Positions 37,088 through 46,242 of a stretch of DNA of 64,000 bases are shown in pieces. The stretch is from an uncultured Bacteroidales bacterium (GTDB lineage Bacteria; Bacteroidota; Bacteroidia; Bacteroidales; JAUNSR01). A model generated the notes under the pieces. That model was not told the DNA's origin and did no database searches. It saw only the letters and a program-made list of their open reading frames with translations. A program made the translations under genes and the position numbers. Each line of letters begins with the position of its first letter. Position 1 is the stretch's first letter. Location: assembly GCA_947074145.1 (NCBI GenBank), contig CAMTOJ010000011.1, positions 22,053 to 86,052 on the forward strand, in the 5' to 3' direction.

Positions 37088-37930
37088 TTATTCGGCAGCT
37101 TCAAATTCTCTGTATTCGCCGATGATATTGAAATCTTTCGTAAAAGGTCGTATTGCTTCTATTGCATCTTTATAATTTGAATAATCCTCAAATTTTAGAT
37201 CAATATAAAAGCGATATTCCCATTCTCTTCCGATTATCGGAGTAGATTGAATCTTCGTAAGATTTATATTGTAGAAATAAAGTGTCGTCAACACTTTTGA
37301 CAGAGATCCCTCTATATGAGGGACACAAAATACAACCGAAGATTTATTCACTTTATGAGTATCTGTCATATCATCCGCAATCCATTTATCTGCAAGAACA
37401 AGAAATCTTGTGAAGTTTCTTTTATTAGTCTCTATCTCTCTATACAAGATATTAAGATTGTATAATTGGGCAGCATATTCACTACATATTGCGGCATGCC
37501 CTTTAAGTGATTGATTACTTATCTCCTTGGCACTACTTGCAGTATCTCCCTTTTCAACTAATTTCATATTCTTATATTTATCAAGAAACTCGGTGCACTG
37601 CATAAGAGCGATAGGATGAGAATTAACCTCTACTATATCATCAATAGTTTCTCCCGGAAGGGCTGCAAGTGTATGAGAAATATGCAATTTATACTCTCCT
37701 ATTACCTTCATATCACTATTTCTTAGCAATTCATGATTCTGAAGAAGAGGTCCCGCAATAGTATTTTCAATAGCCATTACACCGAAAAGATTACGATCCT
37801 GGGTAAATTGAGTAAACATTTCAGGAAAAGACAGACACTCTACTGTTTTTATCTCTTCATTCTTGAAATAGTTCTTTGCTGCCATCTCATGGTAACAACC
37901 CTCAACCCCTTGTATAGCTATTTTTTTCAT
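37088..37930 (-). CDS. pheA: Prephenate dehydratase PheA
   Basis: A 280-residue monofunctional prephenate dehydratase giving phenylpyruvate. N-terminal IAIQGVEGCYHEMAAKNYF, central FGVMAIENTIAGPLLQNHELL and ETNKRNFTRFLVLADKW (the Thr-Arg-Phe motif), then an ACT domain (~195-280; VVFCVPHIEGSLSKVLTTLY; REWEYRFYIDLKFED) that binds Phe for allosteric inhibition. First gene of the operon, 32 bases after the T-tract of a transcription attenuator whose leader peptide is rich in Phe and Tyr codons. Confidence 0.95.
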   Translation of the reverse strand: MKKIAIQGVEGCYHEMAAKNYFKNEEIKTVECLSFPEMFTQFTQDRNLFGVMAIENTIAGPLLQNHELLRNSDMKVIGEYKLHISHTLAALPGETIDDIVEVNSHPIALMQCTEFLDKYKNMKLVEKGDTASSAKEISNQSLKGHAAICSEYAAQLYNLNILYREIETNKRNFTRFLVLADKWIADDMTDTHKVNKSSVVFCVPHIEGSLSKVLTTLYFYNINLTKIQSTPIIGREWEYRFYIDLKFEDYSNYKDAIEAIRPFTKDFNIIGEYREFEAAE

Positions 37931-37961
37931 ATTATTATTTAATTTATCCTTCGTTTGATAT

Positions 37962-37997
37962 TAAAAAAAAATCCCGCCTACATTCGTAAGCGGGATT
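37962..37997 (-). terminator. Attenuator terminator of the Phe/Tyr operon
   Basis: Stem of about 11 bp (minus strand AATCCCGCTTA, 37997-37987, with TAGGCGGGATT, 37980-37970) around a 6-nt loop, then nine T. It lies between the leader ORF and pheA. Its 5' arm (TCCCGCT, 37995-37989) can instead pair with AGCGGGA at 38055-38049 inside the leader ORF, so the two structures exclude each other. Confidence 0.9.
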
Positions 37998-38034
37998 CTA
38001 AATATATTGTGATATTATTAATCTTTCTGTTTTA

Positions 38035-38118
38035 CTACATACACAGATTCCCGCTCTTACTGTTTGAGTAAAAGTAATAAAAGTAAAATCGGAAATATGT
38101 TGCATTTGTATGTTGCAT
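38035..38118 (-). CDS. Phe/Tyr-rich leader peptide of the pheA-tyrA operon
   Basis: A 27-codon ORF from ATG at 38118 to TAG at 38035. Residues 8-17 read YFRFYFYYFY: nine of ten codons are Phe or Tyr. It begins about 45 bases after the predicted transcription start and ends 37 bases before the terminator stem. Ribosomes stalled at these codons when charged tRNA-Phe or tRNA-Tyr is short would cover TTTCCG (38095-38090), free AGCGGGA (38055-38049) to pair with the terminator arm, and let transcription run into the operon. This is the leader-peptide logic of enterobacterial pheL and hisL. Both amino acids sensed match the products of the operon. Confidence 0.88.
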   Translation of the reverse strand: MQHTNATYFRFYFYYFYSNSKSGNLCM

Positions 38119-38167
38119 TTTCTCTTTGTTTTTTCCTAAAGAACAGTTTATTTCGTTCTTCGATGGT

Positions 38168-38199
38168 GCAAAAGTAATAGTTCACTTTTAATTACCAAA
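38168..38199 (-). promoter_or_regulatory. Promoter of the Phe/Tyr operon
   Basis: TTTG (38199-38196), 19-base spacer, TACTTTTGC (38176-38168): a full match to the Bacteroidota consensus in both elements. Predicted start near 38161. Confidence 0.85.
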
Positions 38200-38316
38200 T
38201 AATAGATCAATTTTTTTATCAGAAAAAAATAAATATTTGTTATTTATCATATCAAATTAATAACTATTTGCTGCTTTTACCTATTATGTAGTAGTAAACC
38301 GTAACATGTTATAATA

Positions 38317-38357
38317 AAATAAAAATCCCGATATCTTCAAATTGAAAATATCGGGAT
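38317..38357 (-). terminator. Terminator of the Crp/Fnr gene
   Basis: Ten-bp stem ATCCCGATAT / ATATCGGGAT (38325-38334 with 38348-38357) and an inner TTCAA / TTGAA, followed by TTTTTA on the minus strand. Confidence 0.85.
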
Positions 38358-38427
38358 CTCTTGTTCTTTAATTTATCGTTTTTTTCAGACAATTGTATAT
38401 CATCTAAAAAGATGGATTATCTTTATT

Positions 38428-39123
38428 TTATCCGAACTTATTAATCTTGCGAAGTTTCGTCTCATCAAGAATTTTCAGTCGACGTCCGTCCACTGTTAAG
38501 ATCCCTTCCGAGCAAAAACTCGACAATGTTCTGATAGCATTCGATGTTGTCATATTTGAAAGATTGGCAAGATCCTCACGCGCAAGATAAATATTTATCG
38601 TACATCCGTCTGCCTCAGTTCCATATTTCTCAAGAAGGAAAATCAAAGAATCGGCCAGTCGTCCTCTGATATGTTTTTGTGTAAGATTTACTGTTCGCTC
38701 ATCCGATTCACCCAAATCTGTAGCAAGTTCTCTTATGAAAAACATAGCCAACGCATTATTCTTCATAATAAGTTCCTCTATAATTTCCATTGGAATCATT
38801 GCAATTGTAGAACATTCGAATGCAGCAGCCTCAGTCACATAAGCTTCATTTGCAAAATAAGCTCTGTAACCGAAATATTGAACCGGACTCATCAATCTCA
38901 TGATCTGGTTTCGTCCACCAATTCCTTCTTTATAGATTTTTACCTTACCTTTGAAAATGCACATAAGAAACTTAGGATCTTCATTTTCACGGTATATCAA
39001 TTCATTTTTTTTAAAATGTTTTATCAAAGTACTATCTTTCACCAATTCCTGTTCGGACGGATCAAGAAGAGTCCAGATTTGTGATAGGTATTCTTCTATT
39101 TCAATTTCTTTATTACCAGACAT
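38428..39123 (-). CDS. Crp/Fnr-family transcriptional regulator
   Basis: A 231-residue regulator. Residues ~15-125 form a cyclic-nucleotide-binding-type beta roll (KNELIYRENEDPKFLMCIFKG; GGRNQIMRLMSPVQYFG), but the phosphate-binding Arg-Ser pair of cAMP-binding Crp is not evident. Helix-turn-helix near residues 175-205 (YLAREDLANLSNMTTSNAIR). No Fnr-type N-terminal cysteine cluster. It therefore probably responds to something other than cAMP or oxygen. Its targets are not known; it sits alone between the Phe/Tyr operon and an uncharacterised gene, with its own promoter and terminator. Confidence 0.9.
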   Translation of the reverse strand: MSGNKEIEIEEYLSQIWTLLDPSEQELVKDSTLIKHFKKNELIYRENEDPKFLMCIFKGKVKIYKEGIGGRNQIMRLMSPVQYFGYRAYFANEAYVTEAAAFECSTIAMIPMEIIEELIMKNNALAMFFIRELATDLGESDERTVNLTQKHIRGRLADSLIFLLEKYGTEADGCTINIYLAREDLANLSNMTTSNAIRTLSSFCSEGILTVDGRRLKILDETKLRKINKFG

Positions 39124-39162
39124 TACTAATAATTATTTTCTTAGAGAAATATGTTATAAAGC

Positions 39163-39171
39163 ACAAATATA
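39163..39171 (-). promoter_or_regulatory. -7 element of the Crp/Fnr gene
   Basis: TATATTTGT on the minus strand, full match, 40 bases before the ATG. Confidence 0.5.
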
Positions 39172-39211
39172 ATATTTTTTATAATCGCTTATATTCAAAT
39201 GTTATACAAAT

Positions 39212-39814
39212 TTAATTCAACACGTTATTGTCTTGTCCGGAGGTGATATTTATCTTATGATATTTATATCCCAAAATATGAAGAGCTATCGAAACACCAA
39301 GTTTATAAAAGATCTCAGTAGTCTTTGCAAACACAAAAAAAGCGTGTTGACTTTGAGGTTCTATATTCTCTTTTCTAATAAGAGTATGGGCAAGATTTGC
39401 AGCCTCATAAATAAAACTGTTTAGCTTCTCTCTTTTTTCAATATCAAATTTTTCGGCATAATTACTTCCGGCAATCATTATATTTTCAGTCACATAATCA
39501 TCCATATGATCAAAACCTTTTGCCGACTTTATATGATCATAAAGATTCTCTATCTTTTCATATTTTTCCCAATCAAGATCCCAAAGACTCGCTGTGGCAA
39601 GACCGAAATAGCAGGCCCAAGCGATAGATACCACCGGGTATTTTGATATTTCAGGAACGGCATCCACCATATATTCCGGAGCCAGTTTTGTCCATAAATC
39701 CGACAATTCTTCTACATCAAGAAAAGTCTCATCCATGTAACCTTTTTCTATTGCAAGAGCTGTCAATCTTTTTGTCAGATTTTCAGCATAAATCTGTGTA
39801 TATTCCGCACTCAT
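39212..39814 (-). CDS. Conserved-looking hypothetical helical protein
   Basis: A 200-residue protein. The ATG at 39814 (MSAEYTQIYAENLTKRLTAL) is preferred to a GTG 54 bases upstream, whose codons would run through a hairpin. It appears all-helical, with VSIAWACYFGLATASLWDLDW and TLIRKENIEPQSQHAFFVFA as its most hydrophobic stretches. No signal peptide or motif I recognise. It lies after trkH on the same strand (132 bases) and before the Crp/Fnr gene. Function unknown. Confidence 0.75.
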   Translation of the reverse strand: MSAEYTQIYAENLTKRLTALAIEKGYMDETFLDVEELSDLWTKLAPEYMVDAVPEISKYPVVSIAWACYFGLATASLWDLDWEKYEKIENLYDHIKSAKGFDHMDDYVTENIMIAGSNYAEKFDIEKREKLNSFIYEAANLAHTLIRKENIEPQSQHAFFVFAKTTEIFYKLGVSIALHILGYKYHKINITSGQDNNVLN

Positions 39815-39843
39815 AATTTTTGTTTTTACTGGTGTTTTAATAA

Positions 39844-39867
39844 TGTCTGTTAAGATTATAACAGACA
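39844..39867. repeat. Perfect inverted repeat upstream of the 39212-39814 gene
   Basis: TGTCTGTTA, six bases, TAACAGACA. It lies 30 bases upstream of the ATG at 39814 and downstream of trkH. No T-tract of note on the minus strand, so an operator is as likely as a weak terminator. Confidence 0.6.
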
Positions 39868-39946
39868 CAACAATTTATCGTTTAATTTCAGCCCTATTCA
39901 TAATTGATTTATTTCAATTTATGTTACAGTGAATAAAATAAACAAT

Positions 39947-41410
39947 CTATTTTTTCCAAAAAGATGGTGTCAAAAGCAAAAGGACGGTAAATAATTCAAG
40001 ACGTCCTACAAGCATAAGAAAAGACAAAAACCATTTCGCCATATCCGGTATTTCGGAGAATCCACCCGACGGTCCAGTTATTCCAAGTCCCGGCCCCACA
40101 TTGCTTATACATGTAATGCTCGAACCTATTGCTGTGGAAAAGTCAAGTCCTAAGGTCACAAGAAACAATACACTTAATATTGCAAGCATTACATATACAA
40201 AAATAAAAGCAAGCACTTTGCTAACAATATCAAACGATATTAATGATGAATTTATCCTTACCGGCACTATTGCTCGGGGATGAATCTGACGATATAATTC
40301 ATTTATTGTGTTCTTTAAAAGAACCATTATTCTAATAAGTTTTATACCGCCACTGGTTGAACCGGCACAAGCTCCCATCGCCATTATTATTAAAGTCAAT
40401 ACCCAAAATATGGGACCCCAACTTACATAATCGGCATTAATACCGGCAAATCCGGTTGTTGTTAAGATCGAAACTACATGAAATAATGATGCTCTGACAG
40501 TTCCTTCAAATGTTGAATTCTGAGATGTGTAATAGAATGCACCCGTAAAGAGAGCAACAAATACAAGTATCACCAACATATACCATCTAAATTCCTCATC
40601 TTTTCCAAACCTTTCACCCTTTCCTGTGAGAAGAAAATATACTAATGTAAAGTTTGTTCCGGCGATTATCATAAAGAATATTATCACATATTCCAAATAA
40701 GCTGAATCCCAATACGATATACTTGCTTGTTTTGTTGAATATCCGCCTGTCGCAAGAGTTGTAAAAGAGTGACAAATCGCATCAAACAACGACATTGGCC
40801 CTACCCAAAGAAAAAGGGCACAAATCATTGTTATAATAAAATATATATACCACAATCGTTTTGCAGTATGCTGTATTCGCGGTCTTATCTTATCGTGTGT
40901 CAATCCGGGCACTTCGGCATTGAAAAGCTGTATACCTCCCGAACTGAACATCGGCATCAGGGCAAGTGTAAACACAATTATTCCCATTCCACCTAACCAC
41001 TGTATAAGACTTCGCCAAAACAATATTCCGTGAGGAAGCGAATCAATATCGGTTAATATCGATGCTCCGGTTGTTGTAAATCCTGACATTGTTTCAAAAA
41101 AAGCATTAGAAACACTGCTGATAGCACCGCTTATAAGAAAAGGAAGCATTCCAAAAAAAGAGAATATTATCCAGGAAATAGATACTATAAAATAGCCCTC
41201 TCGTTTACTTATATTATTCTCAAATTTTCTCCCTTTGTAAAATAGAAAGCCCCCGAATGTTGCCGTTATAGCTGTAGAGATTATAAAGGCAAAAAGATCG
41301 GATTCTGCATATATCAATGATACAACTCCCGAGAGAAGCATAAACAATGACTCTATCAAAAGAAGAATACCAAGAATTCTCAATATTAATTTAAAATTGA
41401 ATTGTATCAT
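39947..41410 (-). CDS. trkH: Potassium uptake protein TrkH family
   Basis: A 487-residue polytopic K+ transporter subunit in the inner membrane, made of four M1-P-M2 repeats. Selectivity-filter-like loops are visible (FTTTGASILTDID; FTTLATGGYSTKQ; STTGFAGINAD; SSITCISNVGPGLG), each with the conserved Gly. GSTSGGIKLIRI also matches the family. Its partner TrkA is encoded 37 bases upstream and dxs precedes that. The grouping of dxs with trkA-trkH is a Bacteroidales gene order as I remember it. No terminator is obvious right after it. Confidence 0.95.
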   Translation of the reverse strand: MIQFNFKLILRILGILLLIESLFMLLSGVVSLIYAESDLFAFIISTAITATFGGFLFYKGRKFENNISKREGYFIVSISWIIFSFFGMLPFLISGAISSVSNAFFETMSGFTTTGASILTDIDSLPHGILFWRSLIQWLGGMGIIVFTLALMPMFSSGGIQLFNAEVPGLTHDKIRPRIQHTAKRLWYIYFIITMICALFLWVGPMSLFDAICHSFTTLATGGYSTKQASISYWDSAYLEYVIIFFMIIAGTNFTLVYFLLTGKGERFGKDEEFRWYMLVILVFVALFTGAFYYTSQNSTFEGTVRASLFHVVSILTTTGFAGINADYVSWGPIFWVLTLIIMAMGACAGSTSGGIKLIRIMVLLKNTINELYRQIHPRAIVPVRINSSLISFDIVSKVLAFIFVYVMLAILSVLFLVTLGLDFSTAIGSSITCISNVGPGLGITGPSGGFSEIPDMAKWFLSFLMLVGRLELFTVLLLLTPSFWKK

Positions 41411-41447
41411 TTCTATTAAAAATTATCCATTTAAAATTTCAAGATTA

Positions 41448-42779
41448 TTAATTGAATAGTTTTTCGATCTTCTTAATTGCAGTATTAAGGCAAAAAACAA
41501 GAACATGATCGTAAGGGAAAATCTGAGTATCTCCATTTACCACCATTCCCACTCCGTTTCTAACCAATCCACCAATTGTTAAATCCTTTGGAAGATTAAG
41601 ATCTTTTACCGCATGCTGTGTGATTTTTGATCCCGGTTTTGCAACCAACTCGGCAACCTCAGCATTTGAAAGTGCAAGACATTTAACGTTCGAAACGTCC
41701 GATGTCAATAAAAGCTGATAGATACGACTTGCTGCAATAAGTTTTTTATTGATTACAGTACCAATATTCAACGATTCAGCTGTATCTATATATGTAAGGT
41801 TTTCAACTTCGGCAATAGTCTTTTTTACTCCATATTGTTTTGAATTCAAACAAGCAAGGATATTTGTCTCTGAGCTGTCGCTTAATGCAATAAAAGCTTC
41901 ACACTCCTGCAACCCCTCTTCTCTTAGCAATTCCGGATCACGTCCGTCACCCTGAATTACTCCTACATCTTTTACTCTTTCAAGAATCTTTGTCACCTTG
42001 TCTCGGTCAAATTCTATTATCTTAATGTTCATATAATCGGGTGCATAATCTGCCGTTCTAATAGCAATTCGGCTTCCTCCCATTATCATAACATTTTTGA
42101 TCTGAGTATACTCTTTTCCTGATAATATTCGAATTTCTTCAATATGATTTGGTGTCGTTGTAAAATAAACAAGGTCATCTGTTAATATCTTATCATTACC
42201 GGTTGGTATGATAATAGTTTCTTTTCTTTTTATAGCGGCTACATGATAGAAATGATTCCCTCCTGATAGTTCACTCAAACGATGATTCACAATAAGTGCA
42301 TTCTCCCTGATCTTTACGGCAAGGAGTATCAAAGCACCTCCATAAAGTTCAAACCACTGACGAACCCATGCCGTTTTAAGAGCGGTGATTATCTCTTGTG
42401 CTGCAAGCATCTCGGGATAGATAAGCTCATCAACTCCAAGTTTTTTGAAAAATTCTTTATTTTCAGGTTGAAGATATTCATAATTGTCGATGCGTGCCAA
42501 AGTTTTTGCCGCTCCCAAATTGGCAGCGAGCATACAGGCCGTAATATTCTGACTCTCAGTAGGTGTTACTGCAATAAAAAGATCACAGTTTTTCACACCG
42601 GCTTCCTTTAGATCCCTAAGTGAACTGGGTGACCCGGTGATAGTCATAAGATTATATGATTGCAGTTCGTCGAGCTTATCTGCGTCAACATCCATCAAAA
42701 CAATATCTTGTTCCTCTTTAGACAATAATTTCGCTAAATGTGTACCAACAGCCCCGGCACCGGCAATTATTATTTTCAT
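41448..42779 (-). CDS. trkA: Trk potassium system gating subunit TrkA
   Basis: A 443-residue cytoplasmic regulator of TrkH. It holds two RCK units: each starts with a Rossmann loop (MKIIIAGAGAVGTHLAKLL at residue 1; KNVMIMGGSRIAIRTA near 228) and binds NAD(H)/ATP, followed by a TrkA-C domain. Matching halves VDADKLDELQSYNLMTITG and FDRDKVTKILERVKDVGVIQG show the internal duplication. It is 29 bases after the dxs stop and 37 before trkH, so all three are probably one transcript. Confidence 0.95.
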   Translation of the reverse strand: MKIIIAGAGAVGTHLAKLLSKEEQDIVLMDVDADKLDELQSYNLMTITGSPSSLRDLKEAGVKNCDLFIAVTPTESQNITACMLAANLGAAKTLARIDNYEYLQPENKEFFKKLGVDELIYPEMLAAQEIITALKTAWVRQWFELYGGALILLAVKIRENALIVNHRLSELSGGNHFYHVAAIKRKETIIIPTGNDKILTDDLVYFTTTPNHIEEIRILSGKEYTQIKNVMIMGGSRIAIRTADYAPDYMNIKIIEFDRDKVTKILERVKDVGVIQGDGRDPELLREEGLQECEAFIALSDSSETNILACLNSKQYGVKKTIAEVENLTYIDTAESLNIGTVINKKLIAASRIYQLLLTSDVSNVKCLALSNAEVAELVAKPGSKITQHAVKDLNLPKDLTIGGLVRNGVGMVVNGDTQIFPYDHVLVFCLNTAIKKIEKLFN

Positions 42780-42808
42780 AATAATAAATTATATTTTTTA
42801 CTTTACTA

Positions 42809-44710
42809 TTACCATTCTTTTATAAGAGAATCATAGACTGCGGCTGAGTCAATCCCGCAAATATTGCGCAATTGGGACACAGTACCATGCTCCACAAAAT
42901 TGTCTGGCAATCCTAAACGTCTTACCTTACAATTATAACCATTATCTACCATAAATTCAATAATGGCTGACCCAAATCCACCTTTAAGAATACCATCTTC
43001 TATCGTTATTATCTTGTCAAATTTTGACATCACCGAATGAAGAAGTTCTTCATCAATAGGTTTGGCAAATACCATATCGTAATGAGCTACTGAAAGACCT
43101 TTTTGTTCAGCTTTTTCAATTGCTTCAAATGCCTCATTACCAATTGCACCAAACGACAATACGGCAACATCGGTTCCCTCTTTAATACAGTATCCTTTTC
43201 CGATTTCAATCTCTTTAAACTCATTTTTCCAATCTTTCAAATACCCTTTTCCACGTGGATATCTGATAAGGAATGGCGCATCTGCTCTTTTCTGTGCTGT
43301 ATACATCAGATTTCTAAGCCAATGTTCATTGAGCGGAGCACTTACTATTGCTCCCGGTATCGCTCTGAAATATGCAATATCAAACACTCCGTGATGGGTT
43401 GGTCCATCCTCTCCCACAAGACCCGCTCTGTCAAGGCAAAACACAACCGGCAACTTCTGTATTGCCACGTCATGTATAACCTGATCATAGGCGCGTTGCA
43501 TGAAAGAAGAATATATATTGCAAAACGGTATCATTCCTTCTGCTGCAAGTCCACCGGAAAAAGTAACAGCGTGCTCTTCAGCTATTCCAACATCAAACGA
43601 TCTTTCAGGATATTTTTCCATCATATTATTCATGGAACAACCTGTAGGCATAGCAGGTGTTATACCAACTATTTTTTCATTCATATCGGCTAATTCAACC
43701 AAAGTCTTTCCGAATACCTCCTGAAATAGTTCGGGTGAATCGGTGTCTGCTTTGGCTAGTCGCTCTCCTGTTTCTTTATTGAACTTTCCCGGAGCATGCC
43801 ATATAGTAGCATGTTTCTCTGCCGGTGCATACCCTTTCCCTTTTTTGGTGCAGATATGAAGCAACTTTGGCCCATTCATATCCTTTATCTTATCAATTAT
43901 TCGAACCAACGATTCTACATCATGACCATCGACAGGTCCGAAGTATCTGATATCCAAACCTTCAAAGATATTATGCTGACGGGTAATAAGAGATTTTAAA
44001 CTGTTATTAAAACGCAGAATAGCGCCCTTCATCTCTTCGCTTATGATATTTGCTTTTTTGAAAGTCTGATAAAGATCGTAACGAATTTTATTATATTGCT
44101 TCGATGTAGTTATATTGACAAGATATTGATTCAGTCCACCAACGTTTTTATCGATAGCCATATTATTATCGTTCAATATAATAAGCAAATTATTCGGATG
44201 AGATGACGCATTGTTAAGACCCTCAAATGCAAGTCCTCCCGATATTGCAGCATCTCCGATTACAGCCACTACATGTCGCTTATCAGCTTCGTTCTTAATT
44301 GAACTGGCCATCGCCATTCCCAAAGCTGCAGATATGGAGTTAGAGGCATGACCTGCCGTAAAGCTGTCATACTCACTTTCCGAAGGTGACGGAAATCCGC
44401 TTATACCTCCCATTTTCCTATTTGTGGAAAATCTGTCTTTTCTACCTGTCAAAATCTTATGAGCATAGGCCTGATGGCCTACATCCCAAACAATCCTATC
44501 TAATGGAGTATTGAAAACATAATGTAATGCTACAGTTAATTCTATAACACCCAGACTTGATGCAAAATGACCCGGGTTTTCAGAAAGTTCATCTATTATG
44601 AATTCCCTTAACTCCTGGCAAACATTTTTCAAATCCGATATATTCAGTTTCCGCAGATCTTGCGGAAGTTCTATTTTAGACAAAAGTCTAAGCTGGTCCG
44701 GTTCTACCAT
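42809..44710 (-). CDS. dxs: 1-deoxy-D-xylulose-5-phosphate synthase Dxs
   Basis: A 633-residue thiamine-diphosphate enzyme making DXP from pyruvate and glyceraldehyde 3-phosphate, first step of the MEP isoprenoid route and a precursor of thiamine and pyridoxal phosphate. [16 protein letters not shown], the TPP/Mg motif [20 protein letters not shown] ... [12 protein letters not shown], and the pyrimidine-domain [18 protein letters not shown] are seen. The C-terminal transketolase-like domain is complete. It heads the dxs-trkA-trkH group with a -7 element 28 bases before the start. PdxA, at 18.4-19.5 kb, uses the B6 branch of the same precursor. Confidence 0.96.
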   Translation of the reverse strand: MVEPDQLRLLSKIELPQDLRKLNISDLKNVCQELREFIIDELSENPGHFASSLGVIELTVALHYVFNTPLDRIVWDVGHQAYAHKILTGRKDRFSTNRKMGGISGFPSPSESEYDSFTAGHASNSISAALGMAMASSIKNEADKRHVVAVIGDAAISGGLAFEGLNNASSHPNNLLIILNDNNMAIDKNVGGLNQYLVNITTSKQYNKIRYDLYQTFKKANIISEEMKGAILRFNNSLKSLITRQHNIFEGLDIRYFGPVDGHDVESLVRIIDKIKDMNGPKLLHICTKKGKGYAPAEKHATIWHAPGKFNKETGERLAKADTDSPELFQEVFGKTLVELADMNEKIVGITPAMPTGCSMNNMMEKYPERSFDVGIAEEHAVTFSGGLAAEGMIPFCNIYSSFMQRAYDQVIHDVAIQKLPVVFCLDRAGLVGEDGPTHHGVFDIAYFRAIPGAIVSAPLNEHWLRNLMYTAQKRADAPFLIRYPRGKGYLKDWKNEFKEIEIGKGYCIKEGTDVAVLSFGAIGNEAFEAIEKAEQKGLSVAHYDMVFAKPIDEELLHSVMSKFDKIITIEDGILKGGFGSAIIEFMVDNGYNCKVRRLGLPDNFVEHGTVSQLRNICGIDSAAVYDSLIKEW

Positions 44711-44737
44711 ATTCCTAACCCAAAATTCTAATACGAT

Positions 44738-44746
44738 ACAAAAATA
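44738..44746 (-). promoter_or_regulatory. -7 element of dxs
   Basis: TATTTTTGT on the minus strand, full match, 28 bases before the ATG. Confidence 0.5.
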
Positions 44747-44791
44747 ACATAAAACCTTATAATTTATTATTACGACACTTCGCCGTGGGTA

Positions 44792-44974
44792 TTATGTGTT
44801 TTTATTTTTGTTTTTAAAATATTTCCATATCGGTATAAATACAAAACCTGCCGACATTATTATATAGATAACGGTGTCTGTTCCAATTTTTTCCGCTCTG
44901 GTTATGACAAGAAAACAAAGTATGATCCATAAAATGATTATACATGTAATATTAAATTTATTTAGCTTTCTCAT
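44792..44974 (-). CDS. Small two-segment membrane protein
   Basis: A 60-residue hypothetical protein with two hydrophobic segments (ITCIIILWIILCFLVIT and VIYIIMSAGFVFIPIW) separated by a short polar turn, and a Lys/Asn-rich C-terminus (KYFKNKNKNT). Starts at ATG. No family recognised. It lies between manA and dxs on the same strand; a real small membrane protein is plausible because the amphipathic pattern is consistent, but short hydrophobic ORFs also arise by chance in AT-rich DNA. Confidence 0.5.
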   Translation of the reverse strand: MRKLNKFNITCIIILWIILCFLVITRAEKIGTDTVIYIIMSAGFVFIPIWKYFKNKNKNT

Positions 44975-45058
44975 TTCTTTATATAAACAGTTATCTAATG
45001 AAATTATTCATTTTATTATCAACTTTTTTCTATTCTCTATTACAAATGTAATTAAACT

Positions 45059-45110
45059 ATTAAGACTTCTTTTCATCGAGGATGTAAAACCGATGAAAAG
45101 AAGTCTTAAT
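45059..45110 (-). terminator. Long perfect hairpin after manA
   Basis: 20-bp perfect stem ATTAAGACTTCTTTTCATCG with its complement (45059-45078 and 45091-45110) around a 12-nt loop. It sits just past the manA stop. The T-tract is poor, so it may be an RNA-stabilising hairpin as well as a terminator. Confidence 0.65.
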
Positions 45111-45131
45111 CAATATTTATCTGTTATTGCT

Positions 45132-46112
45132 CTACGGAATATAAATCTCAAGCAATTTAGCAAAAGGCTCCGGATTATTGATAGTTGTCTTTTTAATCGT
45201 AGCAGGTATTAAAATTGTTTCTCCCTGCCTTAATGATACTTTATTGCCTTTATCATCAGTTATTTCACATTTTCCACCTACGCACATATATATTATAAAT
45301 GTATCGAGTGTCGAATAATCTCTTTCTATCTGCTGATCAAGTTCTATGATATTTGTGTGAAAATATTTACATTCCACCACCGGATCAACTTCGTTTTTTT
45401 CCTGTTTATAGCTGGTTCTGTAATCCTTTTCAACATTATAATCTATAGCATCTTTGGCTAATTCGGTATGTAATTGACGTGTATTTCCCTCTTTATCGCG
45501 TCGATTATAATCATATATTCTATATGTAATATCAGAAGTTTGTTGTATTTCTGCAATAAAAATACCACTGCCAATGGCATGTACACGCCCTGCCGGCAAA
45601 AAGAATATATCACCCGGCTCCACTTGATATCGTTGTAAAACATCCATGAAGGTGTTGTTTTCAACTCTTTCCACATACTCCTCGGGTGTTATTTTTTCGG
45701 AAAAACCTGTATAAAGGCCAGCTCCCTCTTTCGCTTTTACGACATACCACATTTCTGTTTTTCCAAAAGAGTTATGTCGTTTCAATGCAAGTTCATCATC
45801 AGGATGTACCTGTATCGAAAGATCGTTTGAAGCATCGATAAATTTGATTAATAACGGAAATCTGTTGCCATATCTCTCATAGACATTTCGGCCAACTAAA
45901 TCAGCACCATAGGTATGCATCAGTTTTTCCAGTGATGCTCCTTTTAATGCTCCATTATCGACTATTGATTCTGCATTCTTAAGATCGGAGATCTCCCAAC
46001 TTTCTCCAATACCGGCTTCCTCAACATTAAGACCTTTGAATTTGCATATTTCATTACCTCCCCATATCGTGGGCGTAAGGATAGATTTAAATTTTATGAT
46101 ATGTAGTTCCAT
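45132..46112 (-). CDS. manA: Mannose-6-phosphate isomerase, class I
   Basis: A 326-residue zinc-dependent isomerase that interconverts mannose 6-phosphate and fructose 6-phosphate. Two cupin domains: TIWGGNEICKF and GESWEISDLKNAES near the N-terminus, LSIQVHPDDELA with metal His, VEPGDIFFLPAGRVHAIGSGI, and EIQQTSDITYRIYDYNR. It is likely monocistronic, with a 20-bp hairpin after the stop. It supplies or drains GDP-mannose precursors; no glycan genes lie beside it. Confidence 0.95.
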   Translation of the reverse strand: MELHIIKFKSILTPTIWGGNEICKFKGLNVEEAGIGESWEISDLKNAESIVDNGALKGASLEKLMHTYGADLVGRNVYERYGNRFPLLIKFIDASNDLSIQVHPDDELALKRHNSFGKTEMWYVVKAKEGAGLYTGFSEKITPEEYVERVENNTFMDVLQRYQVEPGDIFFLPAGRVHAIGSGIFIAEIQQTSDITYRIYDYNRRDKEGNTRQLHTELAKDAIDYNVEKDYRTSYKQEKNEVDPVVECKYFHTNIIELDQQIERDYSTLDTFIIYMCVGGKCEITDDKGNKVSLRQGETILIPATIKKTTINNPEPFAKLLEIYIP

Positions 46113-46242
46113 TTAAAACTTCTTATTAAGAACCAATAATAATCAAGGTTAATTCACACATTTTGTTACAGATTTGCACATAAAGTCCAAACATAATATT
46201 TTTATTTGAATTAAAATCAATTATGGTTAAATTCTTATAATG

